Below the pieces are notes generated by a model. That model did not search any database, had not been told where the DNA came from, and worked only from the letters and a program-made list of their open reading frames with translations. A program made the position numbers and the translations under genes. Positions 18,827 through 27,304 of a DNA stretch of 64,000 nucleotides are shown here, one piece after another; the first letter of the stretch is position 1; each line of letters opens with the position of its first letter. The stretch is from an uncultured Lachnospiraceae bacterium (GTDB taxonomy: Bacteria > Bacillota > Clostridia > Lachnospirales > Lachnospiraceae): NCBI GenBank assembly GCA_947367855.1, contig CANBFE010000019.1, positions 1 to 64,000 on the forward strand, given 5' to 3'.

Positions 18827-19090
18827 ATGGTAAGTCAGAAAGTCGTGATCAAGAATCCCACTGGCTTGCATCTCAGACCAGCAGGAATTCTGTGTAAGGA
18901 AGCAATGCAGTTTAAGTCATTGATTACATTTCAGTTCCGGGATGGTACGGCAAATGCCAAAAGTGTATTGAGCGTGTTGGGCGCATGTGTGAAAAGCGGG
19001 GACGAGATAGAATTTATCTGTGAGGGAGAGGATGAACAGGAGGCCTTAAACGCACTGGTGAGGGCAGTTGAAAACGGACTGGGTGAATAA
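18827..19090 (+). CDS. ptsH: phosphocarrier protein HPr
   Basis: An 87-residue HPr. It carries the active-site histidine at position 15 (TGLHLRPAG) phosphorylated by enzyme I in the sugar phosphotransferase system, and a serine at position 46 (AKSVLSVLG), the regulatory site for HPr kinase in Firmicutes, so it is likely a true HPr rather than Crh. The start ATG 18827 follows TTGGAGGTAGGA and places His at 15; a TTG upstream at 18812 would add five residues inside the ribosome site. ptsI is not adjacent. A strong hairpin follows. Confidence 0.95.
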   Translation: MVSQKVVIKNPTGLHLRPAGILCKEAMQFKSLITFQFRDGTANAKSVLSVLGACVKSGDEIEFICEGEDEQEALNALVRAVENGLGE

Positions 19091-19101
19091 TGGGATATAA
19101 A

Positions 19102-19129
19102 AAACCGGAATGTTATTACATTCCGGTTT
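19102..19129. terminator. bidirectional terminator between ptsH and the YerB-like gene
   Basis: A perfect 12-base stem (AAACCGGAATGT with ACATTCCGGTTT) and 4-base loop lie between two convergent genes. A tracts and T tracts flank both sides modestly, so it can serve both strands. Confidence 0.85.
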
Positions 19130-19153
19130 CAGTTTGCAGAGGAAAAGAAGATT

Positions 19154-20305
19154 TCAGCGGAAGGTAAAATTATCGCCTTCCTCAATGATGCAGATCATGG
19201 TTTTTCCGGTATTCAGAACGATTTCGTTACCGTAATCATCATAGTACCTGGTGGCGCCATAGTCGCTTTCCTTCTCCCAGGTCACATGGATTCCGCGGCC
19301 GTTGGTGAAGTACCATCCGTCTCTTGTGGTGTCGTGGCACTGGAATGCCAGGTAACCTTCTCCAAGATCCTCATATTTTGTGTTCTGTATCAGTATATTT
19401 TTGAAAGTCAGCTGTTCCCCGGTTGCCTGGTCGATATGGGGACCGTCGCTGTTTCCTGACAGATGCTGGGAGCGGTAGTAGAGTCCGTCTTCTTCATTGA
19501 ATTCGAAGTAGCATCTGGTCAGGGGATAACATCCCGACATGTCAATGTAGATGGCGCTTTTGGCATTCTTGTCATACTGGCTCAGGGTGTTGGGGGTCTT
19601 CTTGGTGGTAAAGCGGAAATGGTTAATGTCGGTGAGCCCCCTGTAATTCAGGGAATAGCCTTTTTGCGTGATAATGCTTTTCAGACCTGAACCTGAGGCA
19701 TAGGCATTATGGGGTGAGGAACGGTCTGTGGTGCGGAAGAAAGCAGCCGCATCCGAATTCAGAATGCCGTCCACGTTCTGGGTATCGGGTTCCTCGATGA
19801 GCTCATTGATGAAGAATGGTCCGCCCAGATGGACAAGAAAGGCATCCCATTCAAATGCCCAGTATGCGTAATAAGCTCTCAGGCTGCGGACATTGCCGAT
19901 TTTCTGCAGGTCCTGCCAGTCCTCGTAAATCGCCATGAGTCTGGTCATGCGGCCCTCCACATTGGCTTCATACACAACGGAGGCCTGGGAGAGATTGTAG
20001 TGGGGGATGGCGCCGCTTTCATTGGGAATCATTACCGCTATGGGGCGGGTGTCCGCCACATCCGCATCCACCCACTCGTTGGTCAGCCTGCTGCGGACCA
20101 TGCCTTCCCTGGGCGGCTGGGAATCGTCCTCGATTATGATTTCCGGGGAAACGGAATCCGGAAGCGAGGGAGGAGGGGGTGTGACGGTGGGGGAAGAGAC
20201 ATCCGGCTCGGAGATGATGGGTTCCGGAAGCTCGTTCTCCTGTCCGCAGGCTGTAAATAACATGAGAACCGCTAAAATGATAAGAGGTATTTTAATCTTT
20301 TTCAT
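19154..20305 (-). CDS. yerB: YerB-like DUF3048 lipoprotein
   Basis: A 383-residue lipoprotein. The signal peptide ends in a lipobox LFTAC, followed by a Pro/Ser/Glu-rich linker (about residues 22-60) and the DUF3048 domain, recognisable from the RPIAVMIPNES and AYYAYWAFEWDAFLVHLGG segments. Family members sit on the outer face of the membrane; their biochemical role is unknown. Read on the minus strand, AGGAGAG precedes the ATG. It converges with ptsH across a shared terminator and diverges from the GtrB-like gene. Confidence 0.88.
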   Translation of the reverse strand: MKKIKIPLIILAVLMLFTACGQENELPEPIISEPDVSSPTVTPPPPSLPDSVSPEIIIEDDSQPPREGMVRSRLTNEWVDADVADTRPIAVMIPNESGAIPHYNLSQASVVYEANVEGRMTRLMAIYEDWQDLQKIGNVRSLRAYYAYWAFEWDAFLVHLGGPFFINELIEEPDTQNVDGILNSDAAAFFRTTDRSSPHNAYASGSGLKSIITQKGYSLNYRGLTDINHFRFTTKKTPNTLSQYDKNAKSAIYIDMSGCYPLTRCYFEFNEEDGLYYRSQHLSGNSDGPHIDQATGEQLTFKNILIQNTKYEDLGEGYLAFQCHDTTRDGWYFTNGRGIHVTWEKESDYGATRYYDDYGNEIVLNTGKTMICIIEEGDNFTFR

Positions 20306-20374
20306 GACTACTCTCCTGTCGTAAACAATGCGTGGTTAATGATTTTGTCAGGTATTATCTAATCATTACCCCTT

Positions 20375-20403
20375 ATTTTACCATAAAAACAGCGTCTAGT
20401 CAT
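20375..20403 (-). promoter_or_regulatory. possible minus-strand promoter for the yerB-like gene
   Basis: On the minus strand, ATGACT (20403-20398), a 17-base gap and TAAAAT (20380-20375) preceded by TGG form an extended -10 promoter. A loose inverted repeat (20337-20344 with 20361-20368) lies in the resulting leader. Confidence 0.4.
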
Positions 20404-20465
20404 CCAAATGGCAGGAAAATTAAGAATTATTTATAGTTAAGATGGTGGAAAATGGAATTCATGTC

Positions 20466-20494
20466 TTGCAGATTCAGAAGGAAGACTGTATACT
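20466..20494 (+). promoter_or_regulatory. promoter for the GtrB-like gene at 20522
   Basis: TTGCAG (20466-20471), exactly 17 bases, then TATACT (20489-20494); the ATG follows 27 bases later with GGAGG between. A good vegetative-type promoter. Confidence 0.55.
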
Positions 20495-20521
20495 ATACAT
20501 AAAAACGGAGGCGGCAGAAAG

Positions 20522-21451
20522 ATGTGTCTGTTAAGCGTGATCGTACCCTGCTATAATGAAGAAGAGAATGTGCCTCTTTTTTATGAAGCACTTTTGCAGA
20601 ACGAGCCCTTTTTTGAAGATAAGAATATTACACTTGAAATCCTTTATGTGGATGACGGTTCAGGGGACGGGACGGTTGCGGAAATCCGAAAACTCAGGGA
20701 AAAAGACCAGCGTGTCCATCTCATTGCCTTTTCCAGAAATTTTGGAAAAGAATCCGCCATGTTTGCGGGACTGGAGAACTGTAACGGAGATTATGTGGTG
20801 ATGATGGATGTGGACCTGCAGGATCCGCCGTCCCTGCTTCCGGAAATGTTTTCCTATATGGAAAAGGGCTATGATTCCGTAGCTACAAGAAGGGTTTCAC
20901 GAAAAGGGGAGCCTCCGGTGAGAAGTTTTTTTGCCAGAATGTTTTACCGCCTGATGAAGAAGATTTCCAGGACGGAAATCATGGACGGCGCCAGGGATTA
21001 CCGTCTGATGACCCGTCAGATGGTGGATGCCATTCTGTCCATGCGGGAATACAACAGATTTACCAAGGGAATTTTTGGATGGGTGGGTTTCCGGACAAAG
21101 TGGTTGGAATATGAAAATGTGGAGCGGGCAAAAGGGGAGACAAAGTGGAATTTCTGGAAACTGTTTCTCTATTCCCTGGATGGAATAACCGCTTTTTCCA
21201 CAGTGCCGCTGATGCTTGCATCAGTGGTGGGAGTATTTTTCTGCATGGTGGCTTTTCTGATGATTCTTTTTATCATCGTCCGCAAACTGCTGTTTGGTGA
21301 TCCGGTTTCCGGATGGCCATCACTTGTATGTATTATATTGATGACCAGTGGCGTACAGTTTTTCTGTACAGGTATTTTAGGACAGTATTTGGCAAAGACG
21401 TATATGGAGGTGAAAAATCGTCCGCTGTATCTGGTAAAAGAAAGATTTTAA
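20522..21451 (+). CDS. GtrB/DPM1-type polyprenyl-phosphate glycosyltransferase
   Basis: A 309-residue GT2 enzyme expected to move a sugar from a nucleotide donor to undecaprenyl phosphate at the inner membrane face. The GT-A domain shows IVPCYNEEENV, YVDDGSGDGT, the SRNFGKESAMFAGLE segment and the metal-binding DVDLQDPP; two C-terminal membrane segments (about residues 230-295) anchor it. It is one of four such enzymes in the window (also 44481, 45974 and 59207). No GT-C partner is adjacent; the next gene encodes a Spo0A-like DNA-binding protein. Confidence 0.88.
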   Translation: MCLLSVIVPCYNEEENVPLFYEALLQNEPFFEDKNITLEILYVDDGSGDGTVAEIRKLREKDQRVHLIAFSRNFGKESAMFAGLENCNGDYVVMMDVDLQDPPSLLPEMFSYMEKGYDSVATRRVSRKGEPPVRSFFARMFYRLMKKISRTEIMDGARDYRLMTRQMVDAILSMREYNRFTKGIFGWVGFRTKWLEYENVERAKGETKWNFWKLFLYSLDGITAFSTVPLMLASVVGVFFCMVAFLMILFIIVRKLLFGDPVSGWPSLVCIILMTSGVQFFCTGILGQYLAKTYMEVKNRPLYLVKERF

Positions 21452-21575
21452 ACAGGTTGAAGAGTTTATACAGGTTCCTGGCTGAGATAGTACTTTTACA
21501 ATTCTGACATATATATTCTTTTTATATATGCATCGCAGTAAAGAAGCAGCAATCCATAAGGAAAGGGGAATTCGT

Positions 21576-21953
21576 GTGGAGATTACTGCTATTAAAGATT
21601 ATGAACTCGAGAAGTATATTACTGAAATTATGTTGGATGTGGGAGTGCCGGCCCATTTAAAAGGATATCACTACCTGAGAGATGCCATTATGCTGACAGG
21701 AAGGGATATGGAAGTGGTGACCAGCGTGACCAAGTTGCTGTACCCTGCAGTTGCCAAACGATTCAAAACAACGGATCAGAAGGTGGAACGTGCCATACGG
21801 AATGCCATTGAAGTATCGTGGACCAGAGGAAATGTGGAAACCTTTGAGAAGATGTTCGGATATTCCGCATCGTCGGGCAGAACCAGACCTACGAACAGTG
21901 AGTACATAGCCCGCATCGCAGATAAGGTGCGGCTTGATATCAAGGCTATGTAA
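21576..21953 (+). CDS. stand-alone Spo0A DNA-binding-domain protein
   Basis: About 125 residues that match the C-terminal effector domain of the sporulation regulator Spo0A along nearly their whole length: GVPAHLKGYHYLRDAI, VTKLLYPAVAKRF, the recognition-helix region VERAIRNAIEVSW and PTNSEYIARIADKVRL. There is no receiver domain, so it cannot be switched by phosphorelay in the usual way. GTG 21576 with GGAAAGGGG seven bases upstream is the likely start; an in-frame ATG at 21528 would add 16 unrelated residues. The upstream stretch is very AT-rich, consistent with its own promoter. It may bind 0A-box-like sites constitutively or compete with Spo0A (inference). Confidence 0.88.
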   Translation: MEITAIKDYELEKYITEIMLDVGVPAHLKGYHYLRDAIMLTGRDMEVVTSVTKLLYPAVAKRFKTTDQKVERAIRNAIEVSWTRGNVETFEKMFGYSASSGRTRPTNSEYIARIADKVRLDIKAM

Positions 21954-22003
21954 AATACAAATGATGCAACAGGAGACAGATATGCTTCTTACTGCGAGAT
22001 AAG

Positions 22004-22031
22004 AGCAGCCGGATAAAATCCGGCTGCTTTT
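22004..22031 (+). terminator. rho-independent terminator after the Spo0A-like gene
   Basis: An 11-base perfect stem (AGCAGCCGGAT with ATCCGGCTGCT), a three-base loop and TTTT at the 3' side. It separates the Spo0A-like gene from the glycan region. Confidence 0.85.
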
Positions 22032-22032
22032 G

Positions 22033-22061
22033 TGGACTTAATTGGATAAATATGATAAAAT
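22033..22061 (+). promoter_or_regulatory. promoter at the head of the glycan region
   Basis: TGGACT (22033-22038), 17 bases, TAAAAT (22056-22061) with a TGA extended -10. It lies right after the terminator and 43 bases before the first glycan-region gene, so it may start the 22-32.7 kb operon. Confidence 0.5.
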
Positions 22062-22103
22062 GACCTTATTCTGCAAAGAAAACAGCAAATTGAGGTAATG
22101 AGA

Positions 22104-23081
22104 GTGAAAAAACTATTTATCGGGGATTACCTGATCGCAGGGGAGATTCTTGTGATCGGACTGGCCGCCGCAGCCCATCTGGCAGGTGTGTTTCTGGGCT
22201 GGTCTTTTTCCGGATGCGCCATGCTGTTGGGCGGCTGTGCGTGCGCGGCAATTGCCTGCGGGGCAGTGGGGTGGTTCCTGGCGGGCAGGCGGAAAGGGAG
22301 GAATGGCTCCTCCCGGAGATTTAGGATTTCCGCAGGGGAAGAAAAAGGGAAGCTGACCGGCACAGAGCGTCTGATGGCAGGGGCGTTTGCGCTCCTTGTT
22401 GTCACGCAGCTTGTCTTTATCTGCGTGGGGGATACTGCCTGGAGGAAGGGTGACATGACGGTGGAAACCGTGGGAAGCTTTCTGGTTCAGGACGGCATTT
22501 ACCGGGTAAACCCCATGACGGGAGAGCCCTATACGGCGGGAATTCCCTCCAGGCTGAAGATTCTGTGCCTGCCCACCCTTTACGGGAGCCTGTGTAAATT
22601 TACCGGGCTTTCCCCCGGGACGATGGTGTACCTGGTGATTCCCATAGTGACTCTGTTCAGCAGCTATACTGCATTTGGTCTGGCGGCAGTCTCCCTTTTT
22701 CCCGAAGAAAAAGGCGGAAAACAGAGGGAAAAACGGATTTGTTTTATGACAATAGTGTCAATACTAATCTGGGTGGGGGCCTATCAATACGGGATGGACG
22801 GATTTAACCTGCTGTGCTGTGGCTGGAGGGGGGTGACTGTCCGGAACCTTGTTTTTCTGCCCTGGGCCCTGTCACTGTGTGTCCGGAAAAGGTGGCTGCC
22901 TGCAGTGCTGTGTATTCCCGGGGAGGCCTGTATTGTCTGGACCCTGTACGGTTTCGGGGTCTGCCTGCCTTTTGTGGCGGGAATGGCTCTGACACAATGG
23001 CTTTACGGGAAATTTTCTGCAAAGGAAAAATTACCGATCAAAGAGAAATGCGGGGGACGAGATGACGGAATTTCTTCATAA
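22104..23081 (+). CDS. polytopic membrane protein, copy A of a paralogous pair
   Basis: About 325 residues with roughly eight hydrophobic segments. The central part reads GDT..., then a LP-YG segment, IPIVTLFSSYTAFGL and SLFPEEKG, and aligns by eye with the protein at 62565 (GDTDD, VVVPVALIAMTYAIFGL, LLFPEKG). From memory both resemble the DUF6077-type Lachnospiraceae membrane proteins; this is not verified. A GT-C-like role in the glycan pathway is possible. TTGAGG is 8 bases before GTG 22104, which is preferred over ATG 22098 (only 2 bases). Its 3' end overlaps the next gene by 20 bases. Confidence 0.7.
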   Translation: MKKLFIGDYLIAGEILVIGLAAAAHLAGVFLGWSFSGCAMLLGGCACAAIACGAVGWFLAGRRKGRNGSSRRFRISAGEEKGKLTGTERLMAGAFALLVVTQLVFICVGDTAWRKGDMTVETVGSFLVQDGIYRVNPMTGEPYTAGIPSRLKILCLPTLYGSLCKFTGLSPGTMVYLVIPIVTLFSSYTAFGLAAVSLFPEEKGGKQREKRICFMTIVSILIWVGAYQYGMDGFNLLCCGWRGVTVRNLVFLPWALSLCVRKRWLPAVLCIPGEACIVWTLYGFGVCLPFVAGMALTQWLYGKFSAKEKLPIKEKCGGRDDGISS

Positions 23082-23943
23082 CGCATGGAGCGGATGGACA
23101 GGCTATACAGGGAATGGAAAACTGCCGGCGCTGCTTCTGGCGGTTCTGCTCTGTCTGTGGTTTGGCAGAAGGAGGAAGGAGCAGAGGGCGCTGCTGCTGT
23201 ATACATCCGTGGCTGCGGTGTGCTGCATTCTGCCTGTGTCCGCAGCGGTTCTGATGATGTACCAGACAAAATTCTATAATTATGAGTGGATCTGGAGTCT
23301 GGTGCCCCTGACCGGGGTGACAGCCTACGGGGTAACGGTTTTCCTGGAAGAATACAGGGAGCACAGCGCGGGTGACTGGCGGAAAGTCCTGCCTGTGGTC
23401 CTGCTTCTGTTGGCAACAGCCCTGTTGTGCGGGAGCATGGGCGGCTGGGACAGGGATGCCCGCCGGACCGTGAGGGTACGGGCCTATGCGGTTCTGGACA
23501 GTCTTTCGGACAGATTTCCGGGCGGGGATATCTGTCTGTGGGGCCCTGCAGAGATTATGGAATATGCCAGGGAAAGGGACGCCGGGATCAGGCTTCCCTA
23601 CGGCAGGAATCTTTGGGATGCGTATCTGGATGCCTATGCCTATGATGTGTACCAGGAGGACGTGATTCTTCTGGAGCGTTGGATGGAGAACGCAGGGAAC
23701 GCCGGGGAGGCTGATCTGGTGCCTGAAATGCAGGAGGGGACGCAGGCAAAAAACATGGTCACACTGGAGGCCTGTGTGCGGAAGGCGTTGGACCGGGGAG
23801 TAAACTGTATCCTGCTTTCCGGGGAGACGACGCCGGAGATTCTGGAGAGAATGACAGGCGTTCTTGGCAGGCAGCCGGAGGTTCTGGAGGGATTTTATCT
23901 GTTTTATACCGGAGAAGAGGAAGGCTATGGACGAGCTGATTAG
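23062..23943 (+). CDS. membrane protein with extracytoplasmic tail, partner of 22104
   Basis: A 293-residue protein with about four hydrophobic segments in its first 140 residues and a hydrophilic C-terminal half (about 140-293) that may face outward. The segment with YEWIWSLVPLTGVTAYGV resembles the protein starting at 63635 (YYRILWLLPVTLTIAYAC), which follows the paralogue of the preceding gene. The two-gene unit therefore occurs twice in the window. No family function is known to me. It overlaps both neighbours, indicating translational coupling. Confidence 0.7.
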   Translation: MTEFLHNAWSGWTGYTGNGKLPALLLAVLLCLWFGRRRKEQRALLLYTSVAAVCCILPVSAAVLMMYQTKFYNYEWIWSLVPLTGVTAYGVTVFLEEYREHSAGDWRKVLPVVLLLLATALLCGSMGGWDRDARRTVRVRAYAVLDSLSDRFPGGDICLWGPAEIMEYARERDAGIRLPYGRNLWDAYLDAYAYDVYQEDVILLERWMENAGNAGEADLVPEMQEGTQAKNMVTLEACVRKALDRGVNCILLSGETTPEILERMTGVLGRQPEVLEGFYLFYTGEEEGYGRAD

Positions 23944-24685
23944 CATTATTGTACCTGTATATAATGTAGAAAAATATATAGAGGAGACCATACGGTGCGT
24001 GGAGGCACAGACCTGTGGCAGCTGGGAGCTCCTTCTGGTGGAGGACTGCGGAACAGACGGAACGTTGAATATTATTGAACGTTATATGGATGAGCATCCA
24101 GGAGGAAGAATCCGGCTGATACGACAGCCCTCCAATATGGGGGCTGCCAGGGCCAGAAACCGGGGGCTCCGGGAGGCAAGGGGAAGATACATTGCCTATC
24201 TGGATGCGGACGATTTGTGGATGCCGGAAAAGCTGGAGCGGGAACTGCGTTTTATGAAGGAAAAGAATGCGGCGTTTGTGTTCACGGGCTATGAATTCGC
24301 GGATGAGAGGGGAAAGGGCACGGGAAAGATAGTTCATGTGCCGGAGACCCTGGATTACAGACAGGCCCTGAGCAATACCACCATTTTTACCACCACGGTA
24401 ATGTTTGATACGGATAAGATTGCCAGGGAACAGTTGGAAATGCCTGAGATGAAAAGCGAGGATACGGCCCTGTGGTTTAAGGTTCTGCGCAGCGGCGTCA
24501 CCGCATATGGTCTTGACGAAAACCTTGTAAAATACCGGAGGGCGGGAAAGAGTCTTTCCTCCAACAAACTGGAAGCTCTCCGCCGCATCTGGAATCTGTA
24601 CCGGAAGGCAGAGGGGCTTGGTGTGGCGGAAAGCGCATGGCATTTCTGCTTCTGGGCTTTCAGGGCCATGAGAAGGAGGCTCTGA
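23927..24685 (+). CDS. GT2 family glycosyltransferase
   Basis: About 252 residues with a GT-A fold: SIIVPVYNVEKYIEETI at the N-terminus, LVEDCGTDGT, NMGAARARNRGLREARGRYIA-type segment (split here by position) and the metal-binding YLDADDLW (about residues 88-95). It lacks membrane anchors and resembles EPS chain-building transferases; donor and acceptor are unknown. ATG 23927 has GAAGAGGAAGG upstream and overlaps the preceding gene by 17 bases; an in-frame start further upstream is not supported. Confidence 0.88.
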   Translation: MDELISIIVPVYNVEKYIEETIRCVEAQTCGSWELLLVEDCGTDGTLNIIERYMDEHPGGRIRLIRQPSNMGAARARNRGLREARGRYIAYLDADDLWMPEKLERELRFMKEKNAAFVFTGYEFADERGKGTGKIVHVPETLDYRQALSNTTIFTTTVMFDTDKIAREQLEMPEMKSEDTALWFKVLRSGVTAYGLDENLVKYRRAGKSLSSNKLEALRRIWNLYRKAEGLGVAESAWHFCFWAFRAMRRRL

Positions 24686-24731
24686 GGGAGAAGAAGGGCC
24701 GGGGGGAACTTTAGGCAGGAGGAAGAGACAG

Positions 24732-26192
24732 TTGAATGTAGATACAATGGAAAAAAGAAAACAGCGGAAAAGGGAAAGCTTTAAGCGTCTGATCAATCTG
24801 AGTCTGACAGCCATATGCATCGGGCTGGAGGTGGCTCTGTTTGCATATTACTGGATGTTCTACTTCCGCCTGAATCTGGTTGAAACCATGGGTAAATTCT
24901 GGTTTAAAAGAAATCTGTTGGAGGTGGCCATCTATGGCGTGGTGCTTTTCCTGCTTTCCACCATGTACGGAGGAATGAGACTGGGCTATCTGAAGAATGT
25001 GGAGATCATCTTTTCCCAGATTTTCGCCACACTGATGGCAAATGTGCTTATCTATGGAGAACTGTCCGTCATGGCGTCCAGGCTTTTTGCGCCCCCTGTG
25101 TTTCTGCTCATGTCCATCGCGCAGACAATGGTGGTGATTGTGTATATCAATATTGCCAACTGGATCTACCGTCGTATTTTTCCTCCCAGAAGACTGCTGC
25201 TGATTCATGGGGACAGGCCCACGGACCAGACCCGGAGCAAATTTGAGACCCGCAGGGACAAATATATCATCACCAGGAGCGTGCATGTGGGAAAAGGATT
25301 CCAGGAGGTCAGCAGCATGATACTGGAGACCTATGCCAGGGGAGAATGCAATGCGGTGCTGATCGGGGACATTTCCGTGGAGGAGAGGACTCCGCTGATC
25401 AAGTTCTGCTACGGACATTCCATCCGGGTATATCTGCTTCCCAAGATTACGGATGTGATTCTGATGGGGGCTGAGGAGCTGCATGTATTCGACAGCCCCA
25501 TGCTACTTACCAGGGAATACAGCCTGTCCGTGGAACAGCGTTTTGTCAAGAGGGCCATTGACATTGTGTGCGCCATGATTCTGCTGGTGCTGGCGTCCCC
25601 GTTTATGTTGGTCACTGCCATCCTGATTAAACTCTATGACGGGGGACCGGTATTGTACAGACAGGTGCGCTGTACTTTGGACCAGAGGGAATTCGAGATT
25701 CTGAAATTCCGCAGCATGAGGACGGATGCGGAGAAGGACGGTGTGGCCAGGCTGGCTGCCAGAAAGGACAGCAGGATTACTCCTGTGGGTAAGGTAATCC
25801 GGAAATGCAGGATTGATGAGCTGCCCCAGCTGGTCAATATTTTAAGGGGGGACATGTCCTTTATCGGACCAAGGCCTGAGCGGCCGGAGATTATTGCCCA
25901 GTACCTGGAGGTTATGCCGGAATTTGCCTACCGCATGAAGGTGAAGGCCGGGCTTGCCGGGTTTGCGCAGGTTTACGGAAAATATAATACCACCCCGTAT
26001 GATAAACTGAAACTGGACCTGACCTATATCGAAAATTACTCCGTGCTCCTGGATATCAAGCTGATGCTTCTGACCCTGAAAATCCTGTTCTGGCCGGACA
26101 GCACCGAGGGGATTGAGAGTGAGCAGATCACGGCTCTGCGGGAGGAAAAGAAGAAAAAGCAGATGGGGCAGGGGAAGGAGGAAGAAGAATGA
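24732..26192 (+). CDS. undecaprenyl-phosphate sugar phosphotransferase (priming enzyme)
   Basis: A 486-residue initiating transferase of the WbaP/CpsE type: it moves a sugar-1-phosphate onto undecaprenyl phosphate to begin repeat-unit synthesis. Four to five N-terminal membrane segments (about 20-150), a soluble middle, then the bacterial sugar-transferase domain (about 270-470) starting with KRAIDIVCAMILL, with GGPVLYRQVR, FEILKFRSM, CRIDELPQL and FIGPRPERPE as hallmark motifs. TTG 24732 is chosen because AGGAGGAA ends 7 bases before it, while the next ATG (24747) is too far. The Lys/Glu-rich tail overlaps the next gene by 4 bases. Confidence 0.93.
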   Translation: MNVDTMEKRKQRKRESFKRLINLSLTAICIGLEVALFAYYWMFYFRLNLVETMGKFWFKRNLLEVAIYGVVLFLLSTMYGGMRLGYLKNVEIIFSQIFATLMANVLIYGELSVMASRLFAPPVFLLMSIAQTMVVIVYINIANWIYRRIFPPRRLLLIHGDRPTDQTRSKFETRRDKYIITRSVHVGKGFQEVSSMILETYARGECNAVLIGDISVEERTPLIKFCYGHSIRVYLLPKITDVILMGAEELHVFDSPMLLTREYSLSVEQRFVKRAIDIVCAMILLVLASPFMLVTAILIKLYDGGPVLYRQVRCTLDQREFEILKFRSMRTDAEKDGVARLAARKDSRITPVGKVIRKCRIDELPQLVNILRGDMSFIGPRPERPEIIAQYLEVMPEFAYRMKVKAGLAGFAQVYGKYNTTPYDKLKLDLTYIENYSVLLDIKLMLLTLKILFWPDSTEGIESEQITALREEKKKKQMGQGKEEEE

Positions 26193-27304
26193 CCGAAAGG
26201 GAAGGTGCTGGCGCCGGGGCGGAACTGTGGAAAGGCTGCTACGGAAAGGAGCCCTTTGATCTGAGGCTCACGGTGCTGCGCATGCTGCATCAGCTTCCCA
26301 TGATTGCGGCAGTGACCTGTGCGGGAATTCTGCTCTTTGGCGGAGGCTATTATGTGAAGAACGTGCTGCTGCGCAGCCAGAAGGAATATGCAGCCACATC
26401 CGTATTCCGGGTGGAATATGCCGCGGACAGCGTGGAAGACCTGATGCAGAGCTATATTAACGAAATGAGCTGGAATACCTATATGCAGTCACAGATGTTT
26501 CTGGAGATGGTGTCCGGACATCTGGGGCAGGAAATCACGGAACAGGAGCTGGGCGAAACCCTGGAAGCCTTTGTGTGGTCGGATCTCAGGGTGCTTTCCG
26601 TTACGGTTACCGCGGACAGCCCGGAAAAATGCCAGGATATCACCAGGGCTGCGGAGAAGGCCCTGACCTGTGACTTTGTCCTTGGGGAGATTGATTTCAT
26701 TTCCGTCATTGATCCCGGTGTGCCGGAGGAGGTGATTCCGGATGTCAGGGTGGGAAGAGCCCTGATCCTCAGCGGGGTGCTGTCCTGCTTTTTCTGTGTT
26801 GTGCTGCTTTTGCTGAAGGAGACCGGAGACGACAAGATCTGGCTGCCCTCTTTGATTTTCAGGCGTTATGGGGTGCGGACAGCGGGGACTCCGGGCAGCA
26901 GGGGGCTTGAGGAGAACCTGCGGTATTTTTTCCGGAACCGGGAGGAGGGCCGGGGCATTGCCGTCTGCATGGTACAGGAGGATCTGGAGCCGGAGCAGGT
27001 GCTTTGGCAGCTTCGCCGGACCTGTCCCGAGACTGTGGATGCCGGATGGTTTGCCGCAGCTTCCCCCCTGAAGGATCCGGAGGTCTGCAGAACCCTGCGG
27101 CAGGCCGGGGGAATTTTGCTGGCAGTGAAGGCCGGGGGACACGGCGGGAAGAAGCTGGAGTATGTTCTGGAGTATCTGGAGCAGCAGGACTGCAGAGTGA
27201 CGGCAGCCATTCTGTGGGATGCGGACGAGAAACTGATAAATCGGTATTACGGTAAAAAGAGGACCAAGTATGAGCGTGCAGGTGCTGGCGTCAGTGATGA
27301 ATGA
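26189..27304 (+). CDS. Wzz/YveK-like chain-length protein with degenerate BY-kinase-like tail
   Basis: A 371-residue polysaccharide co-polymerase. Two membrane segments (about residues 45-62 and 192-212) flank an outside coiled domain that begins with an ATSVFRVEY-type strand, as in Wzz. The cytoplasmic tail (about 215-371) resembles a tyrosine-kinase (CapB/YwqD) domain in its order, including ILLAVKAGGHGGKK and VTAAILWDADE near the end, but it has no Walker A where one is expected (near IAVCMVQED), so it cannot be an ordinary ATP-binding BY-kinase. It retains YY and a further Y near the C-terminus. ATGA overlap with the priming transferase gene shows tight coupling. Confidence 0.8.
   Translation: MTEREGAGAGAELWKGCYGKEPFDLRLTVLRMLHQLPMIAAVTCAGILLFGGGYYVKNVLLRSQKEYAATSVFRVEYAADSVEDLMQSYINEMSWNTYMQSQMFLEMVSGHLGQEITEQELGETLEAFVWSDLRVLSVTVTADSPEKCQDITRAAEKALTCDFVLGEIDFISVIDPGVPEEVIPDVRVGRALILSGVLSCFFCVVLLLLKETGDDKIWLPSLIFRRYGVRTAGTPGSRGLEENLRYFFRNREEGRGIAVCMVQEDLEPEQVLWQLRRTCPETVDAGWFAAASPLKDPEVCRTLRQAGGILLAVKAGGHGGKKLEYVLEYLEQQDCRVTAAILWDADEKLINRYYGKKRTKYERAGAGVSDE

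Noticed and set aside
26189..27304. An active tyrosine kinase
   Set aside because: No Walker A or A' motif is present in the tail, so it is described as degenerate.
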